Assembly: GCA_026075535.2 (NCBI GenBank)
Contig: AP026539.1
Location: 124,001-188,000, forward strand
DNA: 64,000 nt
Reading direction: 5' to 3'
Source of the DNA: Tricholoma matsutake
Lineage: Eukaryota; Basidiomycota; Agaricomycetes; Agaricales; Tricholomataceae
A program made the translations under genes and the position numbers. Positions within the stretch are counted from its first letter, which is position 1, and each line of letters begins with the position of its first letter. Under the pieces are notes generated by a model, which did no database searches, had not been told where the DNA came from, and worked only from the letters and a program-made list of their open reading frames with translations. Positions 43,914 to 56,623 of the stretch are shown piece after piece.

Positions 43914-46785
43914 CTAACAATCTTCCATATCAGCATCCTCAACATCCTCCATTGCCTCCCAATCCATTGTTGCTTCCTTGGTGACATCAGGTTTGTTGAC
44001 TTGAGGTGCTACAGCTGGTGATACCGATAACATGTTATACCTTTCGACAGCAACAATTAGCTGCATCATTTTATCCTCCTCCTATCACAGTTTTCGAAAG
44101 AATCTTCCCATCTGTGTCGTATCGATGATGCCAATTTATCTGTAAAGTAAGGTCAGCATTAGTTATCTGTTTGATCTTTTGTTTTAGCTCCGCCACGTCA
44201 AGTATCGGCATTACGGTGTCAATTTGTGCTTCTTGGGCGTCTAGTTTCTCCTTCCTCTCAACATCTACTTTTCTCTTCTCATCCACCATCTTCTCGTCGT
44301 ACTGTGCTTGCTCCTCTCGCATCTGCTTTTCTGCTCTGCTTCTGTCGACTCTCTGAGCCTCTTGTCTAAGGAATTTATGGTCTTGGGGCCCTAGCACACT
44401 TTGAATGAAACTACTTGTGTCATTCTGTTTGTACAATGCCTGAGCGCTGTATTGGCCTATCATCATGTTGGCTGCACACCACCAGGTCTGTTGCAAACTT
44501 CCCAGGGCTCCTTCATTATGATCATTGGTAGCAGGAATGAACACACAATCTTTCTCAGCTTCTGACAACCGAGAGATTGCTTCACCATCCACAAATTCTG
44601 AAGAGAAACACTCCCATGTGCGCCGTTGAAAAATGCTACTAGGCATGGTTCAAGATGTGGAAGTGAGTCGGCCATTCTCTGGACTGCATAGAATAATTTG
44701 GGCTGCTCCCAAGGTTTGCCATCCAGTGCACCTGTTTTGAAGTTGACATCTGATGTGAGCAGGAGCTGTGGATTTTCAATGACAGCCTGGCAATGGGCCT
44801 GTACCCTCATGTGCAAGGGTCTGAGCTCAATTGCATTCATCCACTGCTCACCTGAGCCTTGAACCATGCGCATATATGGGTGGCTGATGGCTTGTGAATA
44901 TAGAGCAAGCACGCAGAGTTTGGTAAGTGTTGGTATGTATTTTAGGCCATTGAAGACATTGGATTCCAGGTGGTTGAAGTTTAGCTTCTCTTTCTTGTCA
45001 CGGACAAGGAGGAGGAACTCGAGGTAGAATGGGAGGTGTAGAATGAGCTCGACAGCTGCATTGCAGTGGGATTGAAAGTGGGTGTTACTCGTGTCTGGGA
45101 ATCAGATTGCATAACCCAGGTGAAGCTTGAAGAATATTTGGAATAAATCTTGCTGACCTCTTTTGTCGTCTTTGTGATGTAGCAACATTCCAACCAACAG
45201 CGTCAGCCTCACAGCACCACCTGCCGAAACGTTGAGAGCACGAGTTTGTGCAGCTGATGGACCAGCGGCGGCAGCATCTTATCTTTATTCATAAGTTTGA
45301 TGGGTCCAACAACCCCAGCTGCCTTCCAATACTTGGCCATGGCTTGTGCACCGCCCTTGACAGAATTCATTTCCTTGTACATACAGCATCCTGCCCAGAT
45401 GAAGAGTAGGACTTCGCATTGCTCCACTTCTGTTAAGGACTCCCATGACTTCTCACCAAACTGTTGACATATGTGCTCATATGTTTCACAATCTAAGCGA
45501 TCTTTCTCGTTTTTGGGAAGAGCTTCCCATGCTTCAGGCCCGCCTGCCTCCTGTATCGAGCATTCCTTTTCTTTTATCAGGATAGGAAGAAGCTCAACCA
45601 TAGCAGTTGCTTGCATCAGCTTCTCCCCATGTAGTTGCAAAGCACAAAATTTCTTCCATTCCGCAATAAGATGAGCAAGCTTTTTTTGGTCCTCTGCATG
45701 ATCGGAGCCGAGTCCAAGAAAGTACGATGCAAACCTCGTAGAATATGCAGGCATGGTAGAGCCTAGTGGACTGTTGTTGTATGCTGAATAGTAGGTATCT
45801 CGTGCTTTTTTCCACCCCTTGAGTTGCATTTCACTGGTATGGTTAGGTGCCAATGAAATTCCAAAGAAGCGCGTAACATGTGCACTTCTGTTATGTGAGG
45901 TGGGTGAGGTATTTGACTTGTAGGCAGGAACTCAAAGTGATATGTGCTTTGATTTATAATTCAGGTGCTTTATGGTCGTTCTGTCACCACTTATCGTAAG
46001 GGCTAAGTTACGATTGTTATTATGTTGTACTGACAGGGAAAAAAAGGAAACTGTTCACCTTTTGCGTGCTCTGTTTCGTGTACAAGCTGGATCTGTGCTG
46101 CAACCCCTCCCTCACACATAATTTGGCCCACTGCCCTCACACTAACCTGATCCTTGACATTGAGACTGAAACCTTTTGCAACCGCATGTATCACAGCATT
46201 GATTTTTTCAACTGGCACATTTAGGACCTGTAACTCCTGCAGCATCTCCTGACAGTCCTCTTTTATGACTCTTTTGTCCTTCATGTAAAGGTCTCCTGGT
46301 CTAGTGGCAGCTTGTTTTAGTGCTCGTGCGACCGTGAGCTGTTTCTGGTTTGGAACACGGCTGGCTTGCATGTGCAACATGTGCATGAGTTGATGTTTCT
46401 CCAGATGAAGAACATCTCTGGCTGTTTTGGCACGTTGAGCTTCACATGCTTTATTATGTAGCTTGCGAGCATTGTCGTCAGCTCGCGCACACTGCTTTTT
46501 GAGTTCTGTTTTCAATAGAGCTGTTGGAGAGGTGCAAGGATCACAATTTTTGGTATTTGATGTGTTTATCTTTTGTAGATTGCTTAAGTGTTGCACCTGC
46601 TGCAGCTGGGACTGCCGGCAGCCCATCTGCAGTGGGGCAAGTGTTGGATTGGGCAGGTAGGGTAGAAGTTGTGTCCACCTAAGCAAGTTGATCATATTGG
46701 ATTTCCTTTTTTGGTTATAAATTATAGTACATGGCATTTCGTGTTTTTTGTGCTTCCACAATGCTTTATATCTTCTAGCAAGCAC
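43914..46785 (-). pseudogene. unknown mushroom-family protein, coiled coil, decayed
   Basis: Several open segments on minus read as one gene. N-terminal segment 46785-46003: basic, helical, with LKTELKKQCARADDNARKLHNK and EGGVAAQIQLVHETEHAKG. The middle from about 45950 includes KHLNYKSKHISL and 45853-45209 (GWKKARDTYYSAYNNSPLGS). The C-terminal part includes SHPYMRMVQGSGEQWMNA, LVAFFNGAHGSVS, PATNDHNEGALGSLQQTWW, a Lys/Glu coiled coil (MREEQAQYDEKMVDEKRKV), and after a frameshift near 44085 MMQLIVAVERYNMLS ending in an acidic tail at 43914. From memory this is a common repetitive family of unknown function in Agaricomycetes. The small frame breaks could be introns or decay. No enzyme motif is visible. 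Confidence 0.55.
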
Positions 46786-46925
46786 TGTGATAGCCTATAT
46801 TGACATTGTGTACAAAAAGTCCTGAAATGCCAGGATAAGTTGTAAGGCTTTAACAAGCAGATTACATCTCAAAATTCCAAAAGACTGTTACATAACCATG
46901 GACTGGACCTTCAAACACTACATAT
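46786..46925. other. short spacer upstream of the unknown gene
   Basis: About 140 bp without coding potential, between the unknown gene (minus) and gypsy fragment N2 (plus). It may hold that gene's promoter. Confidence 0.25.
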
Positions 46926-49120
46926 AGATAAGATTCAGAAGTGGGGTCCGTGTTGTATGCTCACGGAAGTTAAGGTGTTCTTAGGAACAATCAGAGTTTG
47001 TCGAATTTTCATTCAAAGTTTCGCACATCGAGCAGCTGCGCTAATCAACCTTACTCGAAAAGATGTGCCCTTCGAATTTGGCCCATCTCAGGTAGCTGCG
47101 CAAGAAGATCTCAAGCATGTGGTCCTAAACTCGCCAGCGATTCAAGCCATCGACTATACCTCAAATGCCCCAGTAATCCTTGCAGTCGACACATTGAGCA
47201 TCACCATCAGCTATTTCCTAACGCAATGTGACTGCGATAACCCTTGAAAGTGATACTACAGTCAATTCAGCTTGATCATGCTCAATGACCGCGAATCCCG
47301 GTTCTCGCCACCAAAACTCGAACTTTATGGCCTATATTGAGCCCTTGGGGCACTGCATTTATATTTGATAGGGGTACAGAACCTTATCGTCAAGGTCGAT
47401 GCGAGGTATATCAAAGGCATGCTCTCAAATCCTGATATCACACCTAGTGCTAGCATCAACCGATGGATAGTTTCCATTCTAACATTCCACTTCACGCTAG
47501 TTCATGTCACAGGTATACACCATGGGCTGGATGGTCTTTTGTGACATCCTCGACAAACCGAAGACGATGATGTCGAAGTAGAAGAAGAATTCGGCAACTG
47601 GATCGACAAACTACATGGTTTCATTCACCAAATCAACCCAATCTCAATTTGACCTTTCCCCTCTCACATGACTTATCCCACTTTTGCCCAAGCTTCTGAT
47701 TTCAGTAAGGGGGAGGATGTTTTGTACGAAGACATACCTTGATCAGACAAATCAAAGAAAGAAGATGAACAATTACTGCTCACTCATAAATGGTTAGATG
47801 ATATGGTGTGACCCCAAATCTATCAGACACAGAGTACGCTACCTTTGTGCGATATTGCACCAAGTTCTTCATAGATTCCGGAAAACTATGGCAAAAAGAT
47901 CATCACGGCAAACACAAGATTGTCGCAATTCCAGACTGTCACATCCATATTATCCGGTTGTCGCATGACCATATCAGCCACAAAATGATCTTCACCACAA
48001 AGTCTCACATCGCACCACGATTCTGGTGGCCCAACCTGAAAGCCGATATCGCATGGTACATCCGAACGTGCCACTACTGTCAGTTGCGACACACTCGAAA
48101 TCTTCCTATTCCACCAATCATCGCCACATCTGCTCCTCTATTCGGAAAAGTCTACATCAACACAATGCACATGCCGCTATCGCTATATAGTACAAGGTCG
48201 ATGTTCGATATCATACTGGCTGGAGTTCAGGATGCTTCGCAATGAAACAGCAAAGACCATCGGCGATTGGATCTTCGAAGAAATCATTTGTCGTTGGGGC
48301 TCACTTTATTAGATCGTTATTGACAATGGTGCAGCATTTCTTTCTGCTCTTGAGTATTTGTCAAAGCGATATCATATCAATCACATTCGGATAAGTGGGT
48401 ACAATGCTCGTGCCAATGGCCTCGTCGAACAAGCCCACTTCGATGTATGACAATCACTCTACAAGGCCATCAATGGTGATCAAACTCGATGGTCAGTTGG
48501 GACCTACTCAGTCTTTTGGGCAGAACGGGTAACAGTTCGAAAATGAATGGGCTGTTCACCCTATTTTGCAATCACAGGTTCTCATCCACTCATCCCTCTT
48601 GACATTTCAGAAGTGACATATCTACAACCACCACCCGATTCGATACTCTCCTCCACCGATCTCATCGCCCGACACGCTATCGCACTACAGAAATGCTTGA
48701 CCAATCTCAAAGTACTCTACTCTAGCATCTACACCACTTGACGAGAAGCTGCAAAACGCTTCGAAGAAGTTCACAAGCAAACAATTCGAGACTACAATTT
48801 CGAAAAAGGTGACCTCGTACTCATGCGAAACACACAGATCGAGAAAGCTCTTAATTGAAAAATGTGAGCTCAATATCTTGGCCCACTCATTGTCATCACA
48901 CAAAACTATGGTGGTGCTTATATTCTTTGTGAGCTCGACGGTTCAGTTCTGCATCGACCAGTAGCTGCTTTCCGAGTTCTACCCTATCTAGCACGGAAAT
49001 TGATTCCCCTTCCTCCGAACTTCTTTGATATCGACGATCATCGGCTTGAACAACTTCAAACAACATCGGATGTCAACGGAGACATTGACAAAGGCATTCC
49101 TGACCTTGATGAAGATGAAT
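46926..49120 (+). pseudogene. pol: N2 pol fragment (RNase H, integrase)
   Basis: VKVFLGTIRVCRIFIQSFAHRAAAL, RNase H (VDARYIKGMLSNPDITPSAS), the internal purine tract, an integrase zinc region (SHDHISH... CHYCQLRHTRNL), core pieces (FEEIICR, VIDNGAAFLSALEYL) and the GPY/F-like end (QYLGPLIVITQNYGGAYILCEL) ending in ...PDLDEDE at about 49120. Stops interrupt it every 100-400 nt. Confidence 0.88.
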
Positions 49121-49447
49121 AGAGCATTTTCCTTTTCTTTTTCTTACTTGCAATATTAAAACAAACTCTTGATCTTATAACAGTGTACTATTACAAGTCA
49201 CGATATCGTTCGAAATGTGTTTGCGCAAGCTTGACAGGGTTTTTCGGCTATGAAGGAGTTCTGAGCCTTTCCCCTATGTCTCATTTGATGAATCGTCCAT
49301 CTTACTTTCTTTTTCTTTTTCTCTCCTATGCTTTTTTCGCATATATCTTACATTTCCTGGCTTCAATCGCATGCGATATTTTTCATTTCAAACTTATCTC
49401 ATGCAGACACAAGAAAAACAATAAAATTAAAACAATAAAACAAAATT

Positions 49448-49770
49448 CTACTGGGATTCCTCCCACTTCCTCTCCAACACCTCTATTTCCTCCATCAAAA
49501 CTTCCACCTCCAGTTTCTTCCGCACCAGCACTTCTGCGAGATACCGATGACGGAGTCTTGCTGCGTCCGACTGCATCATCTCGTCCTCCACCGCCATTGA
49601 TGCCCCCTCGACCATACCCGCGACCTCGGGTTCAACTTCTTGTGCTCTCGCTTTCCCCTTCCCCTTCCCCTTGTCCTTCTCAGCTGACTTCATCTTCGCT
49701 TTTATTGTTCATTTTGGGTGCTCATTGACTTTCGAGGGCCCGGCCTCCACATTTTGGATGGGCTGGATAC
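49448..49770 (-). pseudogene. N2 copy of the antisense gene, last exon
   Basis: On minus: EVEPEVAGMVEGASMAVEDEM and VRKKLEVEVLMEEIEVLERKW, nearly identical to the last exon of the N1 antisense gene (25145-25482) and in the same place and orientation relative to pol. The coiled-coil end is open to its stop at 49448. Upstream exons are missing because the fragment breaks at about 49773. Confidence 0.8.
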
Positions 49771-49775
49771 CCCGA

Positions 49776-50160
49776 CAATAGTAGCTGGCATTATTGTTAA
49801 CAATCTATCGGTGCTAGTCGATAGGCCATTGTGCACAGTACCGATGGTTTTATTACAATGACATTGTAATAGATATCCAATAGATGTAGTAGATGTTATT
49901 GTTAATGATTGTTGATGATTGTAGATGGTACCACAACCAATTGTAATACATTGTTAATGATACTGGCAGGCATTGTTAATCATTGTAAATGGTACTGGCA
50001 CCCATTGTAATACATTGTTAATCATTGTAAATGGTACTGGGGCCCATTGTTAATCATTGTAAATGGTACTGCTACCCATTGTTAATCATTGTAAATGGTA
50101 CTGGAACTCATTGTTAATGCTCGTAAATAATATTTGAACTATTGTAAACCATTGCTAATG
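49776..50160. repeat. AT-rich ~32-bp tandem repeat
   Basis: Units like CCATTGTTAATCATTGTAAATGGTACTG repeat with a period near 32 bp between about 49970 and 50150, with looser ATTGTTAATGATTGTTGATG copies upstream. Non-coding. Confidence 0.7.
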
Positions 50161-50301
50161 AATAAATAGTATTTCACTCTATTTTAAGTCATAGCAGAAA
50201 TGATTGCCAAACAAATGTGAGTATAATTCTAGTATATTGGATACCACAAAGTATAATTAATGTGGATGTGTAGTTCAAGATCTGATAAATGTTAGTTTAA
50301 T

Positions 50302-51292
50302 CTAAAAAAAAAAGGGTACCACATACTTTTTTGTGGCAGGCAATTCCTTGGTGTCAGCATTGTCAATCCCTTGCTTTTCCCCCTGATCCTCTCTGGCATC
50401 CAAAGCAATCTTCAGCTGGGCCAAAGTCCAACTAACATCCACCACTGCTGTTTTAAGGCGAGGCAAATCAGAATTACCAGAAGAAGTATTACCTTGCATC
50501 CCCCAAGCCAAAGCAAGAATAACAACAAGAAAGCCATTCGCTCCACCACATAACAGCTGTGACCATGAAGGGTCAGAAGGTATGAGTTGAGAGAGTTCAT
50601 TGCCGCGCCAGCCTGGCTGAATAGCCTTCCACCATGCAAGCCAGCAATTGCCAAAATCTTTGATATTCTTCAACTGTGGCATTTGATTGCCTTGTAACTA
50701 GCGACCATTCTTCAGCCATACTCCAATCTCACCAGGTTGTTTCTTGGTAGGCAAACGCTAGACATTACTACTATTAGATTGTGAATTGGTAATTAGCCTA
50801 GCACTTACAGTTTTTGGTGGATTTTCAGTCTCAAACAGAACCCAGTTTTTCAATAAATTGACCCAAAACTCTTCATCTGAAATCTTCTTCAAGAAAGGAA
50901 GAATAGCGATGACAGCACTGTCTGCTTTGTCGGCTGTAGGAAGTTGGGGTACAATTATAGCATTGCTGGAAGGTGTGGAAGCAGAAGATGATATCGGCGA
51001 TGCTGCACTTGGAATGGTTTCGGTTGCCTTCATAACAGTTGATTGGGTTGAATTTACAACATTAGAAGTCGGTGGAAATCCAGGTGATGATGCCCTTGTT
51101 GTGTCGCCAGCATTAGAATCAGCTCTTCATTTGCATTAGCCTCATAGTCAAAGCAAATAAATATTGCTTACTTCGTTTTCTTGCCCTTTCCCTTTTTTGA
51201 TGATTGGATGATCAAATCCGAAGCCCCTTTACCCAATTCTAGTTCATGTAATAATTGCTTATTTCTTGCAATATTACGAGCTCGTTCCTTCT
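50302..51292 (-). pseudogene. unknown mushroom-family gene, 3' part
   Basis: Continues, across E3, the gene at 57517-58687. Exons on minus: KERARNIARNKQLLHELELGKG...KKGKGKKTK (51292 to about 51175), an exon with PFLKKISDEEFWVNLLKNWVLFETENPPKT (to about 50809), and a last part with PGEIGVWLKNGR, NCWLAWWKAIQPGWRGNEL and GGANGFLVVILALAWGM. A stop follows NGR (about 50698). The Trp-rich end is, from memory, a recurrent signature in mushroom proteins of unknown function. No catalytic motif. Confidence 0.6.
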
Positions 51293-51693
51293 TGTTAGGG
51301 CGACACCCACTATCTGCTAGCTAAGACCGTGCGGGTTCTCTCTACAAGAAGGGGGCAGGATCTGCGCTCATGATGGGGGAATTGATGGTTTTGATGCGAG
51401 GGGTTATTAATAGATGAGTTTGTTGAGATAGGCCTTTCAAACCGAAAGTGTAGGTGGAATACCTAAGAGAACACAACTGGGGTCCCCTAGGCATATATTT
51501 AGGGTTTATATACTATGTGACATATATTGTACATTGTTGTTACCAATGCACTCATACATGTGCTACATTTCGATGCGTGTGAAATAAAATTCTCACGCTA
51601 TCAAAATGTAGCGTCATTTGGCGTCATGTAGCATAATTCAACATAATAAAATAAAAATGAAAGTTTATTAGGTAATGGGGTGGTTTCCTAACA
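51293..51693 (-). repeat. E3 3' LTR
   Basis: 401 bp; preceded in element direction by CATAAAAGGGGGGTAA (51694-51709), the polypurine tract. Confidence 0.93.
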
Positions 51694-51704
51694 TTACCCC
51701 CCTT

Positions 51705-54700
51705 TTATGCCTCGACTTCCAGGCGAGAAAATATTATGTTTGTCCCCTCTGTGAAATTTTGGTAAGGCCAGAATTTCATCCCCTCATACACCATTCTCGC
51801 AATGCGATGCGGAGCATTTGGATTATGTTTAAAGAATTGGGCGATCACGTTACACGCTTGCTTACAATTCTCTTTGGGTTCCCACGAATCATTTTCGTCG
51901 GTATAGTTTTTCCACTTTATTAAGAACTCCAATTTGTTCTGTCGAAGACGTGAGTCTAGAATTTCTTCAACTATGTATTCTGGAGCATCTTCTACTATTA
52001 TCGGAGGTTGTGGAGTAATTTGTTGGCCAGGAATAGTGGGTGGATGGTAAGTGCGTAGGCGGGATACGTTAATCTCAGGATCAATCTTAAATGATCGGGG
52101 TAATTTTAGCACTACCACATTAGGCGAGATCACTTTAGAGATCGCATATGGGCCAACTTGTTTCTCCATAAGTTTCTTCAAAGGTCGTGGAATATTCAGG
52201 TCCTTGGTACTTAGCCATACCAAGTCACCAACTTTGTACTCTGGAGCGCGTGCTCGAGTACAATCCGCGTGTCGCATCATGTCATCACGTGCTTTCTTCA
52301 ATGCCGCCTCTGCTTCCTCTTGTACCTTTTGCATCTTAGATACAAAATCTTCTACCGACTGTACTTTGACTTCCCTTCTGGGTTCTACTCCCATGCGAGG
52401 ATGATATCCATAATTCGCGAAAAAGGGTGACATACGAGTAGCCAAATGGAATTTGTTATTGTGGGAAAATTCAGCAATTGCCAACCATTCGGGCCAGTCA
52501 GTTTGTCGGTAGTTGACAAACATACATAGGTACTGCTCCAACTCCTGATTCATTCTCTCTGTCTGCCCATCAGTCTGCGGGTGATATGCCATAGATAATT
52601 TAGTTTGAATTCCCAATATGTTGTTTAGTTCTCACATAAATGCAGAAGCAAATTGTGGTCTGCGATTGGAGATAACGGTATCGGGTAACCCATGTAACCA
52701 CCATACCTGATTTAGATAGAGGCACGCCAAGCCCAATGATGAGGTTTCTGTAGTAGTAGGAATAATATGGACCTCCTTTGTAAAGCGGTCGCATACTACG
52801 AATATTGCATCATACCCTTGAGCCTTGGGTAATCCGGTAATAAAATCCACAGATATATCTCGCCACAGCGCTTTAGGTATAGGGTTCAGCATTAATTTTC
52901 CTGCAGGTTTCTCTGGAAATTTCTTCCCCCTCATGCACGTATCACATCCATCCACATACCCCAACACATACTTCGAAATTCCAGGCCACCAATAATTTCT
53001 CATTACTAATTCCAACGTCTTCCAGCTTCCTGGGTGTCCGGCAATCAGCGCATTGTGATGTAACCGGACGATCTCCCTTCGCAAATCCTGATCCTTCGGT
53101 ACATACACCTTTCCTCGAAACAACACCAACCCTTGTTCCTCAGCCCATTCGTCTCCTTTGATATTACCTTTCTTCTCTCCCTTCAGAGCCTTCACGGCTT
53201 CCACTACTTCATCGTCCATTTCCGAACATTGTCTAATTTTAGACAACATTTCTGTTTCCGAGCTATCTATTAATAGATGCCCTTGACGCATAGTGCAAAT
53301 GTGAAAGTATTCAGGTTTGAGTAAGGTAACATTTTTATTGTCCTCCTCCACCCCCCTTTTATGATCAATACATCTGGATAATGCATCTGCTTTCCTCATG
53401 AAGCTTCCCACTTTGTGGACCAAGTGAAAATTGAAACGCGATAGGAATAGTGCCCAATGTGCTTGCCAGCGATTAAGCTTTTTAGCGGACATGAAGTATT
53501 GCAGATTTTGATGATCTGTCCAGATCTCAATCTGATGCATACATCCCTTCAAATAATGCCTCCATGCCTCCAATGCTCGTATTATTCCCAACATCTCTTT
53601 GTCATGCACATCATAATTCCTCTCCACATCATTCAACCCTTTTGACAAGTATGCACAAGGATGCCATTTGTCATCTTTGCACAGCATTGATAATACTGCT
53701 CCAGTAGCAAAATCAGATGCATCAGATTCCACTCGCAAAGGGCATGTGAAATCTACTGGGGCTAATATTGGTCCCTCCGCAAACTTCCTCTTCAACTCCT
53801 CAAATGCTGTCTGCTGCTGCTCTCCCCACCTCCATACTACTCCCTTTCATGTAAGGTTATGTAAGGGTGCAGCAATTTTAGAAAAATTGTGCACAAAGTG
53901 ACGATAATAATTTGCGAGTCCCAAGAAGGCTTGAACCTCCTTGACACAGGTGGGCGCAGGCCAATCTGTGATTGCCCGTACCTTGATCAGATCCATTTTG
54001 ATCCCATCAGGGCTGATCAATAATCCTAGGAACTCAATCTCGCTTGCCCCAAACACACACTTCTCTGGTTTCAAAAATAGATCATTCTCCACCAACCTCC
54101 ATAACACCTCCTGCACTATCGCCTCATGATTCTCTTCATCCTCCGTGAATATCAGAATGTCGTCAATCAATATTATTACCATGCCTTTGTCTATTACATC
54201 CTTGAAAATGTTGTTCATCATATTTTGAAAGGTCGGGGGACTATTAGTCATCCCAAAAAACATGACAAGCGGCTCGAAGGATCCTCAACATGTGGCAAAT
54301 GCAGCCTTCCACTCATCTCCTTTCTTTATTCATACATTGTTGTATCCCCATTGTAAATCCAATTTTGTAAAGACCTTGGCTTTTCCCACCTTATCAATTA
54401 TTTCTGAGATTAACAGCAGGGGGTACACGTTCTTCACTGTCCACTCGTTCAGATACCTATAATCGGTACACATCCTCCTCCTTTGGTCTTTTTTGGGCAC
54501 GAAGAATATTGGTGACGTCTGCGGTGATTTCGAAGGTCATATGTATCCTTTGCGCAATTGCTCCTTCAGGAACGCATCCACTTCTTCTTGTTCCATCGGA
54601 GATAACGGATATACCTTTGACTTCTTCAGCACAAACCCTGGCTTCATCTCAATCGCATGATCCCATGGCTTCTGCACCGGCATTTGCTCAGACTCCTTCT

Positions 54701-55580
54701 TTTGGAACACTGACAAATGTTCATGATACACTTTTGGCACCCATTCCTCCACTGGCTTCTCCACCTTCACGAGATTCTTGTCCCACGACTGTCCTCCACA
54801 AACTGCTCTAAAGGTTTGCTTTTGCTCTTCTTTCTCAATCATGATTGGAACTTCCCCATTTGGCATTTCCTCATCCTCCACTTCCTCCATCGTAACAGAA
54901 TACTTTCTCGGATGTTCTTTCTCTTTCTTTTTCCTTTTTTCCTTCTTCATCTTCCTCCCATACACATTACATTCCTTAGGATAACGAGTCATTTGTACTT
55001 TCCCAGTTATCCAATCAATTTCGGGATTATGCTTCTGTAACCATGGACATCCTATTATTAGATTGGTTTTCCCAAGATCGCACACTTCGAATATGGCTCG
55101 CTCCTGATGCTCCTGATACTTTAGTACCATAGTCACCTCCTCCTTGATAGTTCCTCCACAATTGACTGTTCCGTCAATATTGTACACCATTATAGGTTGC
55201 GCCAGCTTGTGTGTGTTAATACCATTTCCGGTAATTAAGGATTGATTAATGAATAATCCTGTAGCACCACTGTCAAGCAACGCTTCCACATCAATAGCTG
55301 CATGCGTGTCCACTGTCTTCAGTCCCACAGTCAAGGTGATTTTGGGTTCTATTCACGCAGAGCGAATAAAGAATTTAGGGGTTTTCGGAAATGACATGTG
55401 ACAATTTTCTTTGTCATGTGATTCGCAACAATTGTACTCCTCCTCTATTTCCTTTTCTGATTTACTCTGGGTTTCCTCAGATACTAATACATTGTAACGA
55501 TTCTGGGTCACCAATGGGGAAACCTTCACTGGGACTCTTCCACAAAATTCTCCTGCTTCCCCTCCTCCTGCTTCACTTCC
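51705..55580 (-). pseudogene. pol: E3 pol (PR-RT-RNase H-integrase-chromodomain)
   Basis: The frame opens at 55580 after a stop and overlaps the gag end by about 55 nt in the -1 frame. Protease LLDSGATGLFINQSLIT (about 55270), RT with LIDDILIFTEDEEN (about 54145), RNase H (VESDASDFATG), H2C2 zinc region, integrase core and C-terminal chromodomain (YIVEEILDSRLRQ... LEFLIKWKNYTDENDSWEP). Breaks: TGA near the leader of the main pol frame (about 55352), TGA after KGYI (about 54538), two near RT position GYNNV (54330, 54285), one at 53848 and one at 52633. The integrase C-terminus and chromodomain (52616-51705) are uninterrupted. Confidence 0.93.
53350..53363 (-). promoter_or_regulatory. E3 central polypurine tract copy
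   Basis: CATAAAAGGGGGGT on minus, as in E1 and E2, at the RNase H/integrase boundary. Confidence 0.55.
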
Positions 55581-56623
55581 TCAAATATAGCTCCCCTGAT
55601 CTTTCTCTTCTGCTTACAATTCTTAGAAATGTGTCCTAACTGCCCACAGTTAAAACATCTAAGCGGGGCTCGTCTCCCCACTTGATCAACCTCCATTGCA
55701 TCTGCTGGTGCTGCTGACTCCATAACTATAGGTGTCACTGCCATGGCCAGTGGCTGTGCCCTCGGAGCTTGTGCCTGAAGTGCCTTTCCTTTCTCGGACT
55801 TTCCTCCTGATGACTTTCCAAATTTACTACTTCTGTACATCAACTTTGACTCCGCCTGTTCCTGCCAATATTGCTGGTCAAGGCGCATTGCCCAATTATA
55901 CCACTCATCCAACTTCTCTGGCATAGAAGGTAGTCGGTAGATAGACTTGAATAAAGAGGGATTTAATCCTGCTTTCAAAAACTCTACCAACGCAGCTTCT
56001 CCCATATCCGTTTGTGAAGCTTCTGCTTTGAACTGCAAAATAAATTCATCCGCCATTAAGGAACCTTGGCGCATGGTCTTTAATTTAGCATTGGCTTTTG
56101 CCTTTGGATTAGGGTCTCCAAACTGTGCCTCCAATCTCTCCAGAAATTCCTTGAAGGTTGCAAATGCTTTATTTCCCACAGCAATTTGATTAATAGCCTC
56201 GTTTCTCCAGAACTGTGCTTTCCCCCCCTGAATGTATGAGAGAGCAAACATAATCCTAGACTCGGCTGTATGAAACTCCGGCTTCCTCCCATGGATGTAC
56301 AATACTATAGAGCTGATGAAGGATTTTGTATTCTCCATGGTACTGTCAAAGATTTGCGGGGGCACGTACTTAGGTAAGCGCACTTTTCCATTTCCAGATT
56401 TCTCCACCGTCTCATCCTCCTGGGATATCCACTCCTCCATCTCCTCCATCTCATCATCTCTTTCTCCTGTTGTCTCTGGCTGTACTTCCACTTGTCTGGG
56501 CTGTGATGCTGCCAATACTGACACTAATTGCGACATTTGCGCTGTGAGTGCATCAATTTTCACCTCTAGTGCTGGTATGGGAACAGGATTAGGACCAGGA
56601 TTAGAAGTTGAAGGTTCGGACAT
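55526..56623 (-). CDS. gag: E3 gag, intact open frame
   Basis: 365 codons without a stop. N-terminal MSEPSTSNPGPNPVPIPAL and an acidic linker; capsid-like gag domain (LPKYVPPQIFDST... MRLDQQYWQEQAESKL); Lys/Ser-rich linker; CCHC knuckle CFNCGQLGHISKNC; Lys/Glu-rich tail. It would assemble the particle and bind element RNA. It is the only full-length open gag here and the reference for reading E1 and E2. Pol starts in the -1 frame before its stop, so pol would need a -1 shift or another bypass; no canonical slippery heptamer is obvious. Confidence 0.92.
   Translation of the reverse strand: MSEPSTSNPGPNPVPIPALEVKIDALTAQMSQLVSVLAASQPRQVEVQPETTGERDDEMEEMEEWISQEDETVEKSGNGKVRLPKYVPPQIFDSTMENTKSFISSIVLYIHGRKPEFHTAESRIMFALSYIQGGKAQFWRNEAINQIAVGNKAFATFKEFLERLEAQFGDPNPKAKANAKLKTMRQGSLMADEFILQFKAEASQTDMGEAALVEFLKAGLNPSLFKSIYRLPSMPEKLDEWYNWAMRLDQQYWQEQAESKLMYRSSKFGKSSGGKSEKGKALQAQAPRAQPLAMAVTPIVMESAAPADAMEVDQVGRRAPLRCFNCGQLGHISKNCKQKRKIRGAIFEEVKQEEGKQENFVEESQ

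Larger units (their letters stand above)
46926..49773 (+). mobile_element. N-family gypsy fragment N2, no LTRs
   Basis: Internal piece of the N family in plus orientation, from the RT/RNase H connection through integrase to the last exon of the antisense gene (opposite strand). It aligns collinearly with N1 28020-25180 reversed, including the internal polypurine tract (47699-47717). Both ends break abruptly with no LTR. Independent decay relative to N1 makes it a second witness for the family's gene order. Confidence 0.9.
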
